Shown: positions 13,741-28,600, counted from the stretch's first letter. The stretch: DNA of 64,000 bases from Seriola aureovittata (GCF_021018895.1 NC_079368.1:4495501-4559500), one strand, 5' to 3'. Notes: generated from the sequence alone by a model not told the origin. Numbers and translations are program-made.

Positions 13741-14490
13741 CTTTGCTTCGACTGGAGGCTAATTTCGAGGTTAAAATCTTGTACAGCTCTCTTTGCCAGC
13801 TAGCCTGAGGACAAGCTAGCACCTTAGTCTGGCCGTCAGCTCCGTCTTGACTTATGGTTGGGGTCGGAGGCACTAGTTTTAGGGTCTGCTCTTACCAACA
13901 AACACTGGAGAATAGCTAGCGAAGGAGCTCCAGCCCTTCTTGTGTTTCGACTAGCTAATAACCTAGCTATCTTGCAGCAACATTAATGCCAGCGAATACT
14001 TAAAGCACAAAGTAGTAATCTTGACACTGTTGTAAAAATGTGATAAAAACAAAAATAAACAGAGGCGACCGTTTGCTGTGTAACAGTTGTCAAGTATAGC
14101 AAATAATACCTGGATGTTACCTAAAGGGAGGTTGCTGTTAGCAGTTAATCCGATTTAGTTGCTCTTTTTCAGCTAGTTAGCCAGCTAACATCTTAACGTA
14201 TTGGCAAGTCGGCGGACAGGCAAAGACAGCAACGGAAGACTGGCGTTTCATCTTCTATGTACAGGCCGGAAACTGCAGACGAAATGACAGCTGCAAGTAA
14301 AGGCGCCTTTATTTAGTAGAAAAAACACCGAGAGTCTTTCCAAGATGCGGACAGCGTCTTGACAGTGTATCCTCCTCCTCAGATTAAACTCTAATCTGAC
14401 AGTGAGTAAGAACCAGCTGTGGATTTCCTACAACATGGTGGAGCCGATGTGACGTGACTATGGAAACGTAACACGTGGGCTAGGGGTGTG
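13741..14490 (-). promoter_or_regulatory. ppp3cc: ppp3cc 5' UTR and promoter region
   Basis: Lies directly upstream of the ppp3cc ATG and is richer in GC/CpG than the flanking introns. A CRE-like TGACGTGA is at 14450-14457 and a CACGTG E-box at 14472-14477. The transcription start cannot be fixed from sequence; the GC-rich stretch at about 14200-14400 is the likely neighbourhood. Confidence 0.5.
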
Positions 14491-17400
14491 TTCAAAAACA
14501 CAAACCTTCACAGTGACCAGTGGGTCCCTGGTGGTGGTGGCTGCATATGAGTGAACATAAAAGATGGTAAATACCCGTAAATACTGCTGCACTGGAGATA
14601 AGGCTTCTAAAGCAAGAGTTGAATATGTCAGTGTATATATTATTAGATTTGATAATCATTGTTAAACAATTTCCTAACTGCATATGAACGTTTCATTACT
14701 TTTTTTCTGTTTTAACTCAACCCAGTTCATCTTCAAGTTTGAATAAATAAGCATAGAGAAAAATAATGATGTTTAACTCGATTGGTTCGACCAATCCAAT
14801 CAAAAACTGATATCTGAAGATGAATAAATAATATTCTCTAAGTGGCTTGTTTACAGGCTATAAAGGCAGCCACAGGAAACGCCCATTCTCAAACAATGCC
14901 ACTATTGAGGTGGGTGGGTCTGCAGATGATAATGATGATAACGGCTTGGAAAAGTACTTCAGAAGATGCATAGTTGTTTAATTTGAATTAATATATAATC
15001 CAGTGGATTTACAAGTAACATCAAGACTCAGATGGGTCACTGGTAGTTTTACCTGAGGCGAACTTTAAATTTTCAGCCTTTTAAATGGGGCTTGGGTGCA
15101 TTCAAAACCACAAGTTGTTTCCACAGTTAATGTTGGGTCTTCACTACATTGATATAGTCATATTCCGGTAGATAAACATAACTGTAGCTGTTATAATACT
15201 TATTATCAATTAAATCCAAATATAATTTTACAAGGTGAGATGATGATTAAAATCAAACAGGAGAGAAACTCCAGATTAATAAATTACTCAAGGACTTTGC
15301 ACTCCTTTCCATTTGTAAAGGATATATAAAGTCCTGGCAAAGTTACTAATTTGACAGTTTTCCTATTAACTAAGTATGCCCACCATCTTGCACTGTTAGC
15401 ATTAGATATAGAGTAGAGATAAATTTATAAATGTATTGATATGATGAATAATACAACTGTCTTCACATTGTAAGAGATGCCCAGCAACCTTTTACAGCTC
15501 AGGGCACTGTGAAATGATTTTTGTTTGTTTCCCCAGCAACAGTGGGACATTTAATTCATTACCAGCCTAGAAACACTAGGTGGCTGTCTTGTTTCATTTT
15601 CGAACAGGTTGCTGCTCAGTGCAACCCATTGTGTGAAACAAGCCTACTGGAGACTACTGACACACTAAGTGAGAAGTAAGATAGTCAGATATCTTCACTG
15701 TGTAATAATAAAACAACTGGACAGAAACAGATACAAAAATTTGAGATTTATTTAACTGGAAAATAGCATTAAATTCCACTTAAACATTCATTATAAGTAA
15801 ATACCTACAACATTACACTGAAAATATCACCAACCACATATAAAACCATGGATACAGTGGATCAGTTCAAATGTAAAAAGCAGCTCAACAGCTAAAAAAA
15901 AAAAAAAAAAAGAAGAAGTACTGAAGAGGAGTCTTCAGACTGAACACAAAGAGCAAAGGCCATGCACAAAAGAATTATCAATTGTTAGTTGTTAGAAATG
16001 CTGGTTCAACAAGACATCGATGCTTTAGCTTCTGCTTCTTCTGTAGTTTTGCCTGCTGGTAAGTATGCTTTGTCCATTCTCTGTTCCACTTCTTTGCCCT
16101 TAAGTGAAGTACTATCACCAAGATATGACAAAACATTTCGGAGCCCTGATACTTAACCAATAAAAAAAAACAGCAACAACAACATGCAAAAATCTCTGAA
16201 TTCACCCCAGGCAAACCTCAATACAATGGAGGAAGAATGGAAGAGAAGCACTAGCACCATTAGGCACACAGCCTGAGGGTGTCTCTTGTCTCTCTGGCAC
16301 ATGTACAGTGTCGCTCTATTCTGGCCTTCTGCTTCTAGCGAGAAAGCAAAACCTGAAAGACCGACAGTCAGACACTACGCTGTCTTTTTCTACCTTCTGG
16401 TGGAACATGAAATCAGTAGCAGGAGGAGAAGACCAAATGCTAGGTCTGTTTTTCATTTTATGGGGGAGGTGGAGGATTAACAGACGTGATTAACGTCACT
16501 TCAAGTGTAGGCACTCGTGGCTCTTCAACAGTGCACAGCGACAGCAGTCAGGAGGAAAACAAGTGAGTTTCTAATCGCACCAGGGAAAAAAAGTTTCCTC
16601 CCAAAGCAAACGCAAGACTGATTTTGCAAGTTTCTCTTGAAGAAATCTGACTCGCATGGTTATAAAAAAAAAAGAAAAAAGAAAAAAAGAAGTGTTTCAG
16701 CCTAACATCACAAACAGATATGTTGGGAACAATGGAGTGTCTCACTAAATGGTTCACTTATACATAATGATATATCAAAAAAGACTGTAGCAAAAACTTA
16801 GAACACAGCGTGTTGTGGAAAGTCTTTGGTGCTCAGTGTCTCCGAAAACTGAACAGAACCACATGTATGAGACCCAAAGAACTGTCAGCATAATTTCCAA
16901 TTCTAACTGAGGGTGTTAGAGACAATGGACATCATAAAGGAGTGTTGCATTACAGCAGGAACCCACAGAAAAACAACACACATCTGAAGTGTACTGTATG
17001 GCTATACATTAATCCTTCATTTCAGGCAAGGCTCTAAAGGCTTAGTGATTCATTATAATGGTTCAGCCAATAATCCTCTCCTTTGACTCCCTTTTTGACT
17101 TCTGCCCTGAGATGGACCAAGTGCAAGAGTCAGCCATCTCGAACCAAGCAGCTCTGGACTCTCTTTAGACACATGCAGATACTGAAGAAGAGATACATCA
17201 ACCAAAGCCCTCCGTTACATGTTAATCAGTCTATCCTGGCTATTTTTAACATAACTCCATTAGTACTATATCATAAAAAGATGCTGAAATTCAAATATTC
17301 CTATGTACCTTGTGAATTTTTATATTAAAACAGAAAAAATCACAGCATAGATGCAGTTTCGCCTGAATATATTCTGGGAAAGATATTTTCATCAGAACTG

Positions 17401-17955
17401 CACAGTAATTAGGGTCTCTCTTTGCTTGCATATACGATACCAGTAAATTAGTATGCTGCAGATGGAAATGACAAATCAAACCCTTTTTTGAATGACTTAA
17501 GTGTTCCATAAAAGCTTAAGGAATATGTTTGAAGGGAGGTGAGAGACTGAAAACTAATGGGTCAGCAGAGCTGAGGGCACTGCCTGGGGACAGGAAGTGC
17601 TGAGATATGACAAGTCCCAGCTCAGTGACCGTAGACTGACACTTGTTTCACTACAGCCTGCGGTGGGCCCCTCCTCTGAGGGGACTCGGGCTAGTGAGAG
17701 TCCAGGCCGATCTTGTCACGTCTTTTTGTTAGTTGGGAGTGTTGATGGGAGTGAGAGGTGAGCACAAATCCACAGAGATTATTGGAGATCTGCTTCAGCT
17801 GAACGTGACCAGACCAGCCAGTGCAGGTCTGCCTTCCTGTGTCGTGATTGGTCGTAATCAAAGAAGGCAGACGACATAGAGAAATACTTCCCAGAGTTTC
17901 AGTGGTGAGAAGTCCACGACACACACCGTGTCCTCTGAGTGGTAACTGCTTTTAT
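14491..17955. other. ppp3cc-vps37b intergenic DNA and likely vps37b 3' UTR
   Basis: No coding region recognised. The left part (14.5-15.7 kb) is AT-rich spacer. The right part (about 15.75-17.95 kb) may be a long vps37b 3' UTR: minus-strand AATAAA hexamers occur right at the stop codon (17952-17957) and again at 15747-15752. An A run is at about 15894-15911. Which signal is used cannot be told from sequence. Confidence 0.45.
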
Positions 17956-17958
17956 TTA
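17952..17958 (-). terminator. vps37b: Polyadenylation hexamer overlapping the vps37b stop
   Basis: On the minus strand the stop TAA (17958-17956) runs into AATAAA (17957-17952). If used, the 3' UTR would be almost absent, so a more distal signal (15747-15752) is more likely the main one. Confidence 0.35.
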
Positions 17959-19619
17959 CTGCATGATGAAGCCAGGCTGCGGGGCCATACGAGGAGGGGG
18001 CCTCTGTGGCAAAGCAGGGGGGTACTGAGAGAGGAAATGGGTGGGGTAGCCAGAGGAGACGCTGGGGAAGGGCTGGCCTGTTCTGGGAGGAATTGGCGGG
18101 TATGGCGATGAGTAGAAGACAGAAGGCTGGGGGGCAGCGGTTGCAGCTGGATTTGGATTTAGAATTGGGGCTGGCTGGGATGGAGGAGGTGGGGGTTTCC
18201 TCCTGGGCTGGGGGACAGGGGAGGAACCGTTACTGGCCTCAGTGAGGAGGGAGGCTGCTGCTGACACATCCTGAGATCGGGAGGCGGGAACCAGCGCCTG
18301 GGGGAGCCGCTGTCCCTTCAGCACCATCTCCTGCAGCTTCTCGATTTTCACCCTTCTCAAGTGGGCCAGCTTCCTCTTGCTCTGATAAGCATCGATGAAG
18401 GCATCCAGGGTCATGTCCCCATCCAGGAATGAATCAGCCATATTCTGTTGAGAGAGGTGAAGAGATTTGAGACAGTTTTAGAGGGAGGATAGAGAAGTCC
18501 CTTCTGACTCTTATTCAACACCAGGTTGAGAGCCAACATGAGTCATGAAGATGGAAATAGCACCCAGGGAAAATCACAAAGGAACAAAGCCAGTCATGCG
18601 TCTCCCTGCGTTGTTACTGCTGTTGTATCTCATTTAGTCATAAAGCATTTAGTGTTTCCACACTTTATGTGTCGTCATAGAATCGTTATTACGTTAGAAT
18701 GCGGTTACACCATGTGTGATGTGGTGCACACAACTGATCGACATTCCCTACAATACAGAGATCTGGCTTTTACTGAAATGTGGTCAGGGCCGTAGCTACC
18801 AATTATAACCTGCTATATAATGGAAAACTTTATCACTTCTAATGTTGTTTTATGTGACAGTGGCTTATCTGGTGAAATGACTGATGACTTACGTGACGTT
18901 CAAGTAAAGAACTGCAGTACACAACAAAGACAATTACAAGCTTACCACTTCAATGTAATTCATAAATTATCAATTTGCTTTTTGATGGTTGCTCTTTCAA
19001 CAGTTGGAGTACAGCTGAATGTCACATGTGCTCAGTGACGTAGAGGGACTAAAGGTATTAATGGTGTATTTTCACTGTCAAAGAATTTGTTACATTGTTT
19101 TCTTTGTTTTGTTTTTTTGAATACACACTCACAGAAATGATAGTTTATTTATGATGACATGAGTTGATGATGAGTTGATTTGTATGTCTGTAATGTTGGA
19201 ATCCGTTTACCCACAGTTATACTCTATATACTATATGTCCCACAAGGGGTGTAGGGGTGTGTTGGTCCTCATGGTCAGCAGTGGTTCTCAATACAGTAGA
19301 AACCGCTTACAGTGATCATGGTTACAGTGATCAACTGCTTATATGGATCAAAATGCTTGGGACAGAATCATTGCTGTACAAATGCTGTTAAATAACTTGC
19401 TTATTTTAATGAAGTCGTCCACTTACAGTGTTCATTTTGGGGCTTTTTCAAACATTACAACATATGGAATGAAAATTAGAACTGTTGTAGCCTATTACTG
19501 CTGCAAGCTGTCGTATGCCGAGGCTCTTCTAACTTAATTGTACAAGGTTTTTGGAGCCACAGTGTGTAACGACCGTCTCTGCCTGTCATCACTGTGTGCG
19601 TGTGTGCGTTCGTGTGTGT

Positions 19620-19681
<62 letters not shown>

Positions 19682-22600
19682 TTTTGCCCATCTGTTCCTG
19701 CTCTGCTCACGTATTGGGACTTTTACATTGTGTAATTACTGTGCCCGCTCTCTCACAGCAGCAGGTGTGTTATATGAGTGGAGTGTAATGCCTTCACTCA
19801 TTCAGACCAGGCTTGGAGCAGGTGATTTGTTATTTTATCTTTAGATCAGTAAATAGTGAAGCTGTCCGTTTCATTACTTTATATTCACGTCAAAACTACA
19901 AATGTCAGTTAGATGCTAATCTGCATGAGAAATAAAAAAAAAGTGATCAATTTGACCCAAACAGAAGTGATCACTATAAACAGTTTCCATGGTAACGATT
20001 CTCACACACTAGAAGAATTTGATCACTTTGATTCCATATGTAGAAATGAGCCTACACACGGTTGAGGTTTTTTAGATGACAGTGTCGTAGTAGGTGACGC
20101 CAGAATTCAGGAGATTGAATAAACTGTTTAATCACCAAACCCAGGTGGTGCCCTCGTAGTATTTTCTACTAAAAACATTTCTAAAAACAAAGCTCAATAG
20201 TTTGATTGACAGCTCAAAAATGCTGAGAAGACAGGTAGCTGTTCAAGTGATCAAAATTGTGACGTCTATGTTACTCAGCCTGTCTGCTGCCCACATGGTC
20301 TCAAGCTACAGCTCTGAACAATGAAGCCTCTGTAGGAGAGGTCCTCAACAACGGGAAAGGCAGGTATATGAATTACTGACTGGTGTCAGTGAGGGATACA
20401 TGAAGTCATCCATGGAGAGAGCAGGAGAATACTTACCTCTGTCTCCTCCTCTATTTTGGCTCCCTCCGCCTGCAGCAGGGCCAGCAAAGTGTCCAGGGAG
20501 GTGTTTCCTGACTTGTGGTCTGTTAAATTTAAAGAGAGAATAACAACACAAATGTTTTTATTCTGTTGGACCTGAACTGAGTGAAGGCATGTCCAGCTTT
20601 TTTTTTACCCATCAGTCTTAACATTGTGTGACAACAAGAGTGGCAGCAGATCCAGAGGAACTGTTTACTCAGTATTTTCATACCATCCACCACACATGTA
20701 AACACTGTTAGCATGCATCACTCCATAAACAAATGCTGGACCGATGTGAAATTATATTCAATCCTCTTGTCACTAATTTTCAAGTCCTGCATCATACTTT
20801 TAATGCTCAGGTGCTTCTGATAGAATTAATATGTTACTACACTCTGTCGTAATAAAGGTGTTGCATACTGTACTAAACCTTGCACTTATTTTACTCTGTT
20901 TTGATACATTCGTCGTTTTTGTCAGTGAACCAGAGCCACAACAACATTTTTACTATTACAATACTACAATTCCTCACCTCTTTTACGCTATCTCTTCACA
21001 CAGGATTCTCGTGTTCTGTTTATAAATTGCCTGAAGCAGCACAGATGTATTCTAGATTAAGTGTGATCCATGCCTAAATTAACCAAGGAGCTCATTTGCT
21101 AGAAAAAAAAACAAAACAAACGAAACGAACTGTTGGTAATAACAGGTTTTAATGGGCCTGTCACACAAAGCTGAAGCAGGATATGTGAAATCTGCCAGTC
21201 ATCCAAACAGCCATGACGCCTCTCTGTTTGCTGTGAACTCGCAAAGCCCCACTGAGTCAACTGAAACCAACTTGCTGTCTCCAAGGAGGAAGCCTGTTTT
21301 GTTTGTGTTCCTAAGATGGACTGAAAGTCACCAGCACCAACTGGAGCTGGAGCTGCATACACACGGTGGCACACTGGCAGTGAGAGCCATCACACACCAC
21401 TAGTTACTGATGTTCACTTTGTCAACTCACCTACATTCCACCAAGCCCAGACTACAATATATTAGAGCTCTAACTACAGGAGAGACTCCAGTCTAACCTG
21501 ATATGCTATTCTAGGCTTCCCTCTGTTCATGACAACCCAGCGAACAAAGATCTGGAGCAACTAATTTATGCACTGGACACTGAGTGTAATACAGGAACAA
21601 TGTTTCTGGTCTCAAACATCCATTATTCATGTTGAATGTCTTCAGCTCCATCGGGCTCATTAGTTTAATCCAAAATAGTAACACAAATACTATTCATAAT
21701 CAAAGAGAACCTCCTTTACAGGTGCTGTACTTCACTTGCAACGCAAGTTTTAAATGATGTCATCCTCATCAACCTTTGTTCATTTTTAATTATTTATATT
21801 TCAATGATGGTGAGATTCGACACTCCTACTGGTGTTTTGTTCTCATTTGTGACACAGATGTGTTAGGAATGTTGTTATTTTAATGTTTACATGCAAACAA
21901 AAAGTGCTGCTAATTTGTGTTTGTTTGTGCTTTTTGAACATTTTCAGCACATTTTAACAACACCGCGATAATACTGATAACCATAATAATTTTTCTCATT
22001 ATAATCATTCAGTTTTGTACAATTTCATCTATTCCTAATAAAAATAATTATATTCAAAAACTTTATTAAGTTATTCCATGAGTCAAAACCTAAAAGCATC
22101 CTTTCCAAGTTCAGAGTTTAATCCAATCCTGAGAGCAGGTTTGGTAAGCACCTAAATTGAGGTCATTTGGTAATTTATTTAAAAGTGCTTTGCAAATAAA
22201 TATGTACCAGTGTTGATCTCTACTCACAGAGAGACAGGACCAGCCAACCGTTTCATACAGAGTACAATGATGGGTATTGTAGGTATCCCCAGGGATAAAT
22301 CTAAGAGCAGATTAATTTACAGCATCTAAGTGTGGTAACAGCAGCATATATATACATTACATCACCATAATTCAGGACAGAAAGAAATGTAGCTTCACGA
22401 ATTGTTTTTCTATGGTACACGGGAAAATAGGTTCTATTTCTATACAGGAAGTTTTGTCCAATGTTAAAAAGCCGTCACTGGTATGACCTTAATTATGACT
22501 TGGCTAAACTACAGCTCTCTGATGTCACTGTTAACTGTGAATTTAACAGCTTCTCTGGTTAAACAAGGGTTAAAAAGGGAAAATGAGTGATGGTGAATAA

Positions 22601-25600
22601 GCGCGTGAAAGGCAAAAGAAAATAAAGATCGGGTGTTGACAAAAGGTATGGCCAAGTTACATGCTCCTCTACCCTCCTCTCACTTTGGTACAGTGTTCAC
22701 ACACCTTTATCATGTTGGTGTCACTTACAGCTCATTCACTGGGAAAACATGAATTAACTTTATTATAAACTTTACTATAATAAACCTAGAAAATATTTTT
22801 GAGGGATTACAGAAACAACAACTGGCCAAACCAAGATTTCTGTAAAATTGGGACGATTTACTAGTAATCCAAAAATTTATCTCAGAATTGTTGGCACTAG
22901 ATCCCAAAACCTCACGTTGGTTTGCCAAATTTTACTGACACAAGAACAAATTGAATAGAAAACCTTCAAAGACAGGGACTTCATTCTTGACACAAAGCCT
23001 TTTTCCGAGGTGAACTCCCATTCCTTTCTGTCTCGCTCTCATTTCATAACAGGGTGGACTCTCAGGCATATCAGCAACACTCCTCCACACAAAGCTGCGA
23101 TTCTCTGGCCGAGCAGAGAGCCTGCCGAGCGCACAACGCACAGTCTGGGCCTGCAGATCATGAGACAGCCATTTAGTAAATGAATCCCCGTCGACCTCTG
23201 CTGTGAGCCTCAGTTTTTGGCCTGCCTCACTGCCCTGCTCTCTCTCTGACAGATTCCCAACTCTCCTGCCTGCCGATCCCATCATCCACCACTCCCTCCC
23301 ACCCACTGAGGTTGTTTTACACCAGCTTGCCTGGCAGCACAATGGCCCACTGTGGGCTGCCATTCTCAGAGGCAGTGGATGGTGGATGGAGGTGGTGGGG
23401 GTGAAAGGCAGCAACCCTGCCATTTTGGCCTCCAGAGCCTAACGGACAGTGAAGGGTAATGCAGAGGCCACACATTTCCTAGAGAAAGGATGGAAGGGGG
23501 CGGGGCTGATGGTGTAACTGTATGCAAACAACAGCGCAGCGAGCTACTCTTCGTTAAATCTTTCATCTGGGTCAAACAGCCACAGTTCTCTCAGCTCTGA
23601 GCATCGCTGTCCTTCCCCAGCTGCTCTACAGCAAATCCACAACTAGGACGGCCAGTGCATAGAAGGCGGGGGGCGGGGGAACGCTGGATAACCTACATTC
23701 GACAAAAGCCATCGTTTGCTGACAACAAACAAAACCACAGACTGCTGCATCATCTCTCCTGTATGAGAGATGCTGTCCACTAAGACAGGGGTCTGGACTG
23801 TTCTGCAGACTGCTTCTGATAGTGAAGTTAAGACTGTCATTATTGTCTAAAAGCCTTAAGTGACAAGACAACATGGAAATATGTGTGCATATGTTACTGA
23901 ACTACAACAAGCCATTCAGAGTGTGCATGTCTTGCAGAGGAGGAGGCAAAGTCAAACTTTTATCAGCCTAGCAGAGTAGTGAATGGCTGGCATGCTATTT
24001 TGAGAAGGCTGCTTAGCAACCACTGCGTCAACAAGGTCACAAGTATCGTCACTCCGTCTTCTTCACACACTAGGAAGTACTGTGAAGGTGTGTCTGTGAG
24101 GGATAATACAGCCCTGTAAGACTTTATATCCTACAGTGGAGATCCAAATCAGATCTGGAACTTGCTCAACCCGAACAGAATTAAATTTCAGCTCCTGCAG
24201 CAACATGAGGACAGGCCTTCTGGTAACAGGGCTGCTGCAGCCTGCGATGGGACATGTGGGAACTGGTGGAACAGGTCTCTTCAGCGTGCATTCACACAAA
24301 ATAAGAACAAACAGTGTGGGGAAAAAAACATTATGTAACAGCTCAGCTTCCAATAACTGGCATGCAATGGTTCATTTTAAACTGGAAGCAGACAATTGCA
24401 ATCACCTGATGTCTTGATATGATCAGTGTTATCATACTGAATGTTTTAATGTAGCACTAAAATGATGAGCCAGTTCAATTTTATGTGAAAGTCTGTTCGT
24501 ACTGCAAACATTAAGTCTATGAAATGTTAAAAGGTTGTGAAAAAATGCTGTTCACAATTTCTCAGAGGCCATGTAATGTCTTCAGTTTACGTGATATTTC
24601 TTTGAAAAGAAAAACAGCTCTGTAAATTGGGGATGTGGAACCAAGGAGTATTCATATTTCTTCTGGGAAAATTATTGAAATGTGGCCACACCCCCACATT
24701 TCAATAATCAATGTGGGCCTAGTCCAGACCATGTAAAAACCGATGTAGCGGCTCACCAGGTAATGCCCGGTGGCCAGTTCGACCACAAAGTGTTTTGTTG
24801 TACCTGGGTGCTATGCATAATATGCCGGCAGAGTAAAAAATATATCAAACTTAATGATAGGTAGTTAAATCTACCTTTCTCTCTCTTTTTCTCCTCTTTC
24901 TCTCTCCCTCATTCACCTCAGACAGGTGTCGCTGTGTGTCACCACTTTTCCAAGTGTGTAATTGCGATTTCACGGCACTGTAGCGGTGTTAACAATTTTC
25001 AACTAATTGTTGCAGCTCTCCAGAATAGCTTTGTTGTGTTTTTGGCCAAATAACACCTCTAAAGACCTTAGCTAATGTTTTATAGGCCAAGCCATTCGTT
25101 GATTTATGGAGAAACTTAATGGACTGATAATGAAAATAATTGCTAGTTGCAGTCCTATTTTAATGGTACATCATCAAAGCAAGAATATTAGCTAAATGGG
25201 GCATCCAGCAGGCCTGGGGGATCAGAAGTTCTAGGGCATGCCGGTGGCCAAGTGGTTAAGAGGCACAGCATATAACATCCCAGTGTTTCTACTTTGGATC
25301 ACAGATGTTCTATCAAAATAATCTTAATGATCTAATTTAACTTCTGCCTTCTGATTACAATCTGAATTGCAATTAAGAAATATCATAAACATCTATTTAC
25401 AGTTATGTTGTCAGTTATTATAATGATATCTGGGTATAATATGCATTTTGGTAAAACTGTCTGTATCACAAAGTAAAAAGTAGGTTGGAACTGGTTATGT
25501 ACTTTGTGTATTGTGCCTTGTGCTCTGTTTCCTGCGTCCACTTACTGATGTATCAGTTATCAATGACTTCACGGATAAGACTGTGTTCAAATTTCTTAAG

Positions 25601-28600
25601 AGCTGGGTAACATTAAAAATTCAAGACACTGAGATCATCTAATCAATAAAAAATGTTTCTCAGTCTGCCATAGCTGACACACAGATGCTGTACCTAGGGT
25701 GGACTTGCGAAGCTGATAAGACTCAAAGTTCTCCTGAAGACAGCTGTAGCTCTTGGTGAGCTGCTCCTTCTTGTGCTCCAGTCTGGGCTGCAGGGCGAGG
25801 TTCTGCTCAGCCAGGGTTCGGTTGTTGACCAGTGTGGTCTCCTTGCTCTGCTGGACCTCATGCATCTATAACAGAAAACAAAAAAAATAAGTGATGTTTT
25901 TATAGCTTCACCTTTATTATGTGAAGCATCTATTGTATTGTATTGTTATTGTAGTGAATATTAACTATGAATCATCGCACTTTAACTGCCTGTTTTCACA
26001 CAACTCCCACAATCCTCGTCACATATTTTGTCATGACCACAATGTTTCATAGAACTGTTTAAGATCTGCATCTTTATAAGTAGAAACGAAAACCCTGGTT
26101 AACTTGATTTCTTTTACAACCCTTTATCATGTGAGAATTTTTTTAAACTCTCCAGCAAATTAAAGATAATAAAATAAATTTGGACAAAAATTGAGATATA
26201 TTTTAAACTTAAAATTCCTGCAAAAACAGTAATAATTTGTTATTTGTTATCTGGTTACAGAAGAAAATACAAAACATAACCTGACAAACTTCACCTTAAA
26301 CAGCATTAAGCACTTCAGAGCAGCAGGGGACAAACAGCACCTGGGCACTGACTCATCCAGTTATAATTGCTACTGCGTTACTAAACAACAGACCTGTTTA
26401 ACAACAGCCATCTGACATGTCATGGCAGGAAAACCACAGGTGGATCAAATAACATACAAACGGATAAAAATTGAAAGAAAAACCAAGAAAGTGTCTTAGT
26501 AAGGAGTTGGGCCTCCACTTGCCACCGGAGTAGCTTCCTTGGCATTGATTCTAAAAGAACTGTAATGGATGGATGAACACCATTCTTCTTCAACTGGGTT
26601 GAGATCTGGTGACTGTGAAGGCTGCAGCATATGATTCATATAATTTTCATACTCAAACTATTGAGTGAGCCCTTGTGCCCCGTGGATGGAAGAAATATCA
26701 TCCTGTTTCTTCACTCATTTTGCAGGTTTTTCCTTTGATTTGTCACCTGTCTGTAAATCATAGCAGTAATTCTATCACGTGTGCCAGTATCTGGACCCTG
26801 CTGTTGTGCGTGCTGACACATTCTCTTGTTCACCCATCACTACTTCATGTATAACAAACACTAGGTACAGTGAACAGTACACTGAGATTAGCTCTAAGAG
26901 TCTTAAAGAGGACACAAGGGAAACAAGAGCTAAACTCATCATTTTTGAGCATTACACTACACAAGTCATTTAATTCTATGTTAAAATCAGATATAACACT
27001 TAAATAGGTACTTCATTATATTTAGTATTGCACTACCATTAAGTTAAGACTTTATGTTTCCCCAAAGACACATTAAAACTGTAGCAGCAGAGGCTGAGAT
27101 ATCCTAACGCTTAGTCTCTAGTATGGGTCAGGCTGCAAAAACATTGCATCCTACATTTCCTATAATCCAAGTCAACAGCATCTTTCACTGCCTCATAAAT
27201 ACTCAATCCCCACACCTGTAGTATGTAATGCAAATTTTTGTTATGGCTATTTTGTCCACACTTTAGGAACCTCCCTCGAAACCTGTTTTAAAGGCTGAGC
27301 AGTCCTCCCTCCTTCTGATGAGTTAACTGAACCTCATGCTAAAATTGGTGGAGCGTCATTTTCATGCGAGTTTGAACTGAGAAAATTAAGACAAGTGGGA
27401 AGAACAACATGCTACAGTGAGAACAAGTGGGGGATTTAATCAAAAAAGCTCCCCAGCTACTTCCTTCTTCTCAAATGACTCATTTCACACAACCACCCAA
27501 CATGTTGTTCAGTGTAAAAAAATTACCAGGATAGGGTGAGAACATGTAGGAAAATCTAAATATACACTAAAGTGTGGAGGGTGATTATGGAATAGTTTCT
27601 AAATGTGAGGCAGCGTTGTTTGTTTCAACAGAGAAAACATTTCATAGAGGAAAAGCAGCTAAATGATGTCTATTACCGCTACAATTGGAGCCATCATATC
27701 CTGAGGTGACATACCTCCCTTTTGCAAAAGCCGATCTGCTCATTCATCGTGGCCCGCTGAAGAAGCAGACCTTTAAATAGCATCCATAACTGCAGGCTTG
27801 TTCTGTCAAACCAAACACATAATTGTTTGCTGGCGGAAATGCTCTCCAGTGTTCCACTCTCTCCATAAAAACGCTGGAATAATCACAGGAAATGTAGGTT
27901 AAGAGCTACTCTGAATGGACCATAGACCTGAATTTTGGAGAGCTGGTGTAATAACCCACATTTAGATACAGGTCACTGTATTACTCCACTCGCAAAGAAA
28001 AATAATTGTTACAGAAGTGAGAAACCGAAGGAGCATGAAAGCTAACTTTGGCTTGAGGACTCTGAACTACAAACGTGAACAGGTGCTGGTCTCCTGAGTC
28101 TCTGATTTTGGCCAAAACCATCAAATTTTCTTTGAGTAAAGTATATAAATCTCAGTATTGAAGCTAAAGGCAAGCAATCAGACAGGCTGACATACCAGCT
28201 GGTATTAGCTTGTTGCAGATGTATATCATTACAGGTGTTGATCGATGAGTTTCAAGAAACTACACAGAAATGCCAGTTTTGAGGTAAATCCCAGACAGTG
28301 TCACTGTTACAAAGTTTATTCACCCAAGACAACTGACAAGTTTTTACACTGTAAATGTCCTGCTTTGTATGTATCTTAGGTTACGTCCATACTAAAAGGT
28401 TTTCATTTTAAAACAGCATTTTAAAATGAAAATAATCTCCATCCAGACCAACATTTTAGCTCCATATCAGAAATGATCTCCATCCACACTAAAGATTTTC
28501 TACTCTCCAGTTGTCTCTCCAATCAAGGAACAGCAAATGCAGAACTGAACTGCACAACAGCTGCTAGCAAAGACTATGTGGTCAGAAACGCTTATAATTC

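Larger units (their letters stand above)
18445..20436. other. vps37b intron 3 with transposon relic and GT microsatellite
   Basis: No exon. Contains the TIR-bounded element at 19294-19991, which itself contains a long GT tract. Confidence 0.6.
20520..25693. other. vps37b intron 2
   Basis: About 5.2 kb without a recognised exon. Long open frames at 22.9-23.6 kb on both strands are compositional: GC-rich, with no motif or splice logic. Repeat fragments lie near 25.0-25.3 kb. Confidence 0.6.

Noticed and set aside
22932..23442. Overlapping open frames on both strands (up to 163 codons)
   Set aside because: GC-rich intronic patch. Open in several frames at once, no motif, no conserved start context.
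25233..25310. Functional tRNA gene
   Set aside because: Only an A-box-like half is present; no cloverleaf or B box follows. Better explained as a SINE head fragment.
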